DNA of 6,977 bases from NCBI GenBank assembly GCA_002310115.1, contig DBYI01000088.1, positions 1-6,977 on the forward strand, written 5' to 3'. Source of the stretch: Ruminococcus flavefaciens (GTDB lineage Bacteria > Bacillota > Clostridia > Oscillospirales > Ruminococcaceae). The notes under the pieces were generated by a model. The model saw nothing but the letters and a program-made list of their open reading frames with translations, made no database searches and had not been told where the DNA came from. The translations under genes were made by a program, and so were the position numbers. This document shows, in pieces, positions 5,511 to 6,977 of the stretch; position 1 is the first letter of the stretch, and each line of letters begins with the position of its first letter.

Positions 5511-6977
5511 TTATCGTCCTCCCCGTGAAGCTGCTGTAGGAGCTTTTTCGTTTGTGTTATGCAGCTCATTAAGCACATTACCACTCTGATTTTCCTTACG
5601 CAGATGAGTGTTTTCCTTTATTACTTCGTTGTTACTGTTTTTGTTTATGCTTTCACTATTGCTTTCAGCTCTTTCAGGTTTATCACTCTTTTCAGCTGTT
5701 TCAGCCATTTCTGCGTTCTCTGCACTTTCAGCAGAAACAGAAGCTTCATTAAACTTTTCAAGGAATTCTGTTTCCATCATAAAGTTTTGATACTCTTCTT
5801 TAGAGTCGAATATCAGAACGTCGTTACTTATACCGGCTGTCATTGACATATCATTTTTAAGATTTGTCCATGCGTGTTTACCATTTTCTTCAATAACTGC
5901 ATTACCTTTAGCATCTGTTGTATGCCCATCGGTAAAGTTGCCGATATTTGTCTGTCCGTTATATAAACCGTAGTTATGGACAACACGATCACCGTTATGA
6001 CTGCCTGATACAACTATATGTCTTTCAGGATTTGCAGCACAGCAAACAACCATACTGTCATACTTGTTCTGCTCTCGTTTAGTCATGCGGTTCATAGCAG
6101 TGTTGTAATCAGTTTTGTTTTCATATACTGATTTAACGTGCTGTGCAGTATTTTCAGCGTTATCCTTATATTTGTTGTAAATCGTTTCAGCCTGTTCATA
6201 AGGAACATCATACTTTTTGCTGATTGTTTCGATTGCTTTGTTACGAGTAGATATAAGCAAGCTGATATTGCTTAAATCAGCAAAAGCTCTTTCTTCAACT
6301 GCTATCAGAGGTTCAGCAGACTGTAATTCCGCTTTACGATATACATTCTTTGCCATTTCCTTTGCAGTTTTGTCCGATACACCCTGAGCAACATACAACT
6401 CCTTAAGCTGTTGAATTGCGTTTTTCTTGTTTGAAAAAGAAAGATTGAGTTTCTTTGTGCCGTTCATGTTTGTGTCTTCTGACTTCACAGTACTTTCAAC
6501 TTCAAAGAAATTTGAATTTCTCCTTTCAATCTTAGTGGAAATGCTATCTATTCCAATATCGTCATCATTGCTGAAATCCATATTATGCTCATGTAAATTC
6601 TGAATTTCACCGTTTATACCACGATATTTAGCGTTTACCTGAGATATATGTTCAGCCTTTGCAATGAGTGCGTCCTGTTCACGTATGTCAGTTACACCAA
6701 GCATCTTCTTTATCTCATTACGCATTGCTTCTTTGGATTGATTAGGCGGATCGAGTATTACAAACTTCTCGCGCTGCCTTTCTTCATCGTTATACATGAA
6801 CGCTATTTTGGATTTACCATCAATTCGTGTATTAACATAATAGCATTCGTATGGCTTTGTCAACGGGTCCTCATTATCCCATGTTACCTGAGATATATAT
6901 GAGAACTCAGCTGTAGGATCATCGGCAAAATACTTTTGCTTATCATCACCCTTGAAAAGCTCCTGTCCTATCTTTGC
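5511..6977 (-). CDS. Large soluble protein of unknown function, 5' end outside the window
   Basis: At least 488 residues are visible and the frame is open to the window edge (first codon GCA at 6977..6975). The stretch before the TTG at 6863 reads as plausible protein (AKIGQELFKGDD, then YISQVTWDNEDP), so that TTG is not the likely start. I do not recognise the family. There is no membrane segment or signal. Visible numbering: a mixed region with charged strands at about 25-95; a largely helical, Lys/Glu/Ala-rich region at about 175-300; a compact-looking part with HIVVSGSHNGDRVVHNYG at about 320-337 and many Gly/Asn turns to about 400; then a low-complexity Ala/Glu/Ser tail (about 412-445) and a polar C-terminus ending SRGGR. 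It ends 2 bases before traG and its last codons carry traG's ribosome binding site. That suggests a role near DNA processing or the relaxosome, but this is only context. A small PcfB/DUF3801-type gene often sits here in related elements and I see no such gene. Confidence 0.8.
   Translation of the reverse strand, partial: AKIGQELFKGDDKQKYFADDPTAEFSYISQVTWDNEDPLTKPYECYYVNTRIDGKSKIAFMYNDEERQREKFVILDPPNQSKEAMRNEIKKMLGVTDIREQDALIAKAEHISQVNAKYRGINGEIQNLHEHNMDFSNDDDIGIDSISTKIERRNSNFFEVESTVKSEDTNMNGTKKLNLSFSNKKNAIQQLKELYVAQGVSDKTAKEMAKNVYRKAELQSAEPLIAVEERAFADLSNISLLISTRNKAIETISKKYDVPYEQAETIYNKYKDNAENTAQHVKSVYENKTDYNTAMNRMTKREQNKYDSMVVCCAANPERHIVVSGSHNGDRVVHNYGLYNGQTNIGNFTDGHTTDAKGNAVIEENGKHAWTNLKNDMSMTAGISNDVLIFDSKEEYQNFMMETEFLEKFNEASVSAESAENAEMAETAEKSDKPERAESNSESINKNSNNEVIKENTHLRKENQSGNVLNELHNTNEKAPTAASRGGR

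Noticed and set aside
5608..5790. Plus-strand frame with a hydrophobic, Leu/Ser/Ala-rich product
   Set aside because: It is the antisense of the Glu/Ala/Ser-rich tail codons of the minus-strand gene; GAA/GCT-type codons read in reverse give Phe/Ser/Leu. No ribosome binding site supports it.
6861..6863. TTG as the start of the large protein upstream of traG
   Set aside because: The same frame continues without a stop to the window edge with protein-like composition, and no well-spaced ribosome binding site precedes this TTG.

Overview
The window is a low-GC stretch in which every convincing gene lies on the minus strand. Transcription runs from the right edge (about 6977) to the left edge (1). 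AT-rich codon use, strong GGAGG ribosome binding sites and the gene families point to a Firmicutes host, most likely a gut or rumen Clostridia of the Ruminococcus/Oscillospiraceae type. That host assignment is inference. The content is the type IV secretion (conjugation) core of an integrative conjugative element or conjugative plasmid, broadly of the Tn1549/Tn916-like kind.

In transcription order: (1) the 3' part of a large unrecognised soluble protein, still in open frame at the window edge (5511-6977). (2) An 850-residue TraG/VirD4 coupling ATPase with a long acidic tail (2956-5508). (3) A small secreted or membrane protein with a signal peptide and one Maff2/pilin-like module (2476-2925). 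(4) A second small membrane protein made of two such modules in tandem (1913-2410). (5) A VirB6/TrbL-like polytopic membrane protein (724-1899). (6) A PrgI-family protein (294-698). (7) An 89-residue protein that resembles the P-loop region of a VirB4 ATPase but has broken Walker A motifs (28-297). (8) The first codons of a further gene with a TTG start (1-20), which by gene order should be VirB4.

Genes overlap or are separated by 2-65 bases, so this looks like one operon. TraG brings the relaxosome to the channel. The Maff2-like proteins, VirB6-like protein and PrgI supply inner-membrane and pilin-like channel parts. The expected VirB4 supplies assembly energy.

Three things are not explained by the routine annotation. 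An 18-bp palindrome (GTTGATA-N4-TATCAAC) occurs three times: twice exactly 60 bp apart in frame in the TraG tail, and once across the virB6 stop codon and against the prgI ribosome binding site. The 89-residue VirB4-P-loop lookalike sits just before the presumed virB4. A perfect 13-bp-stem hairpin separates the two pilin-like genes. No RNA genes, CRISPR arrays, insertion sequences or origins were seen, and no gene-free stretch exceeds about 65 bases.
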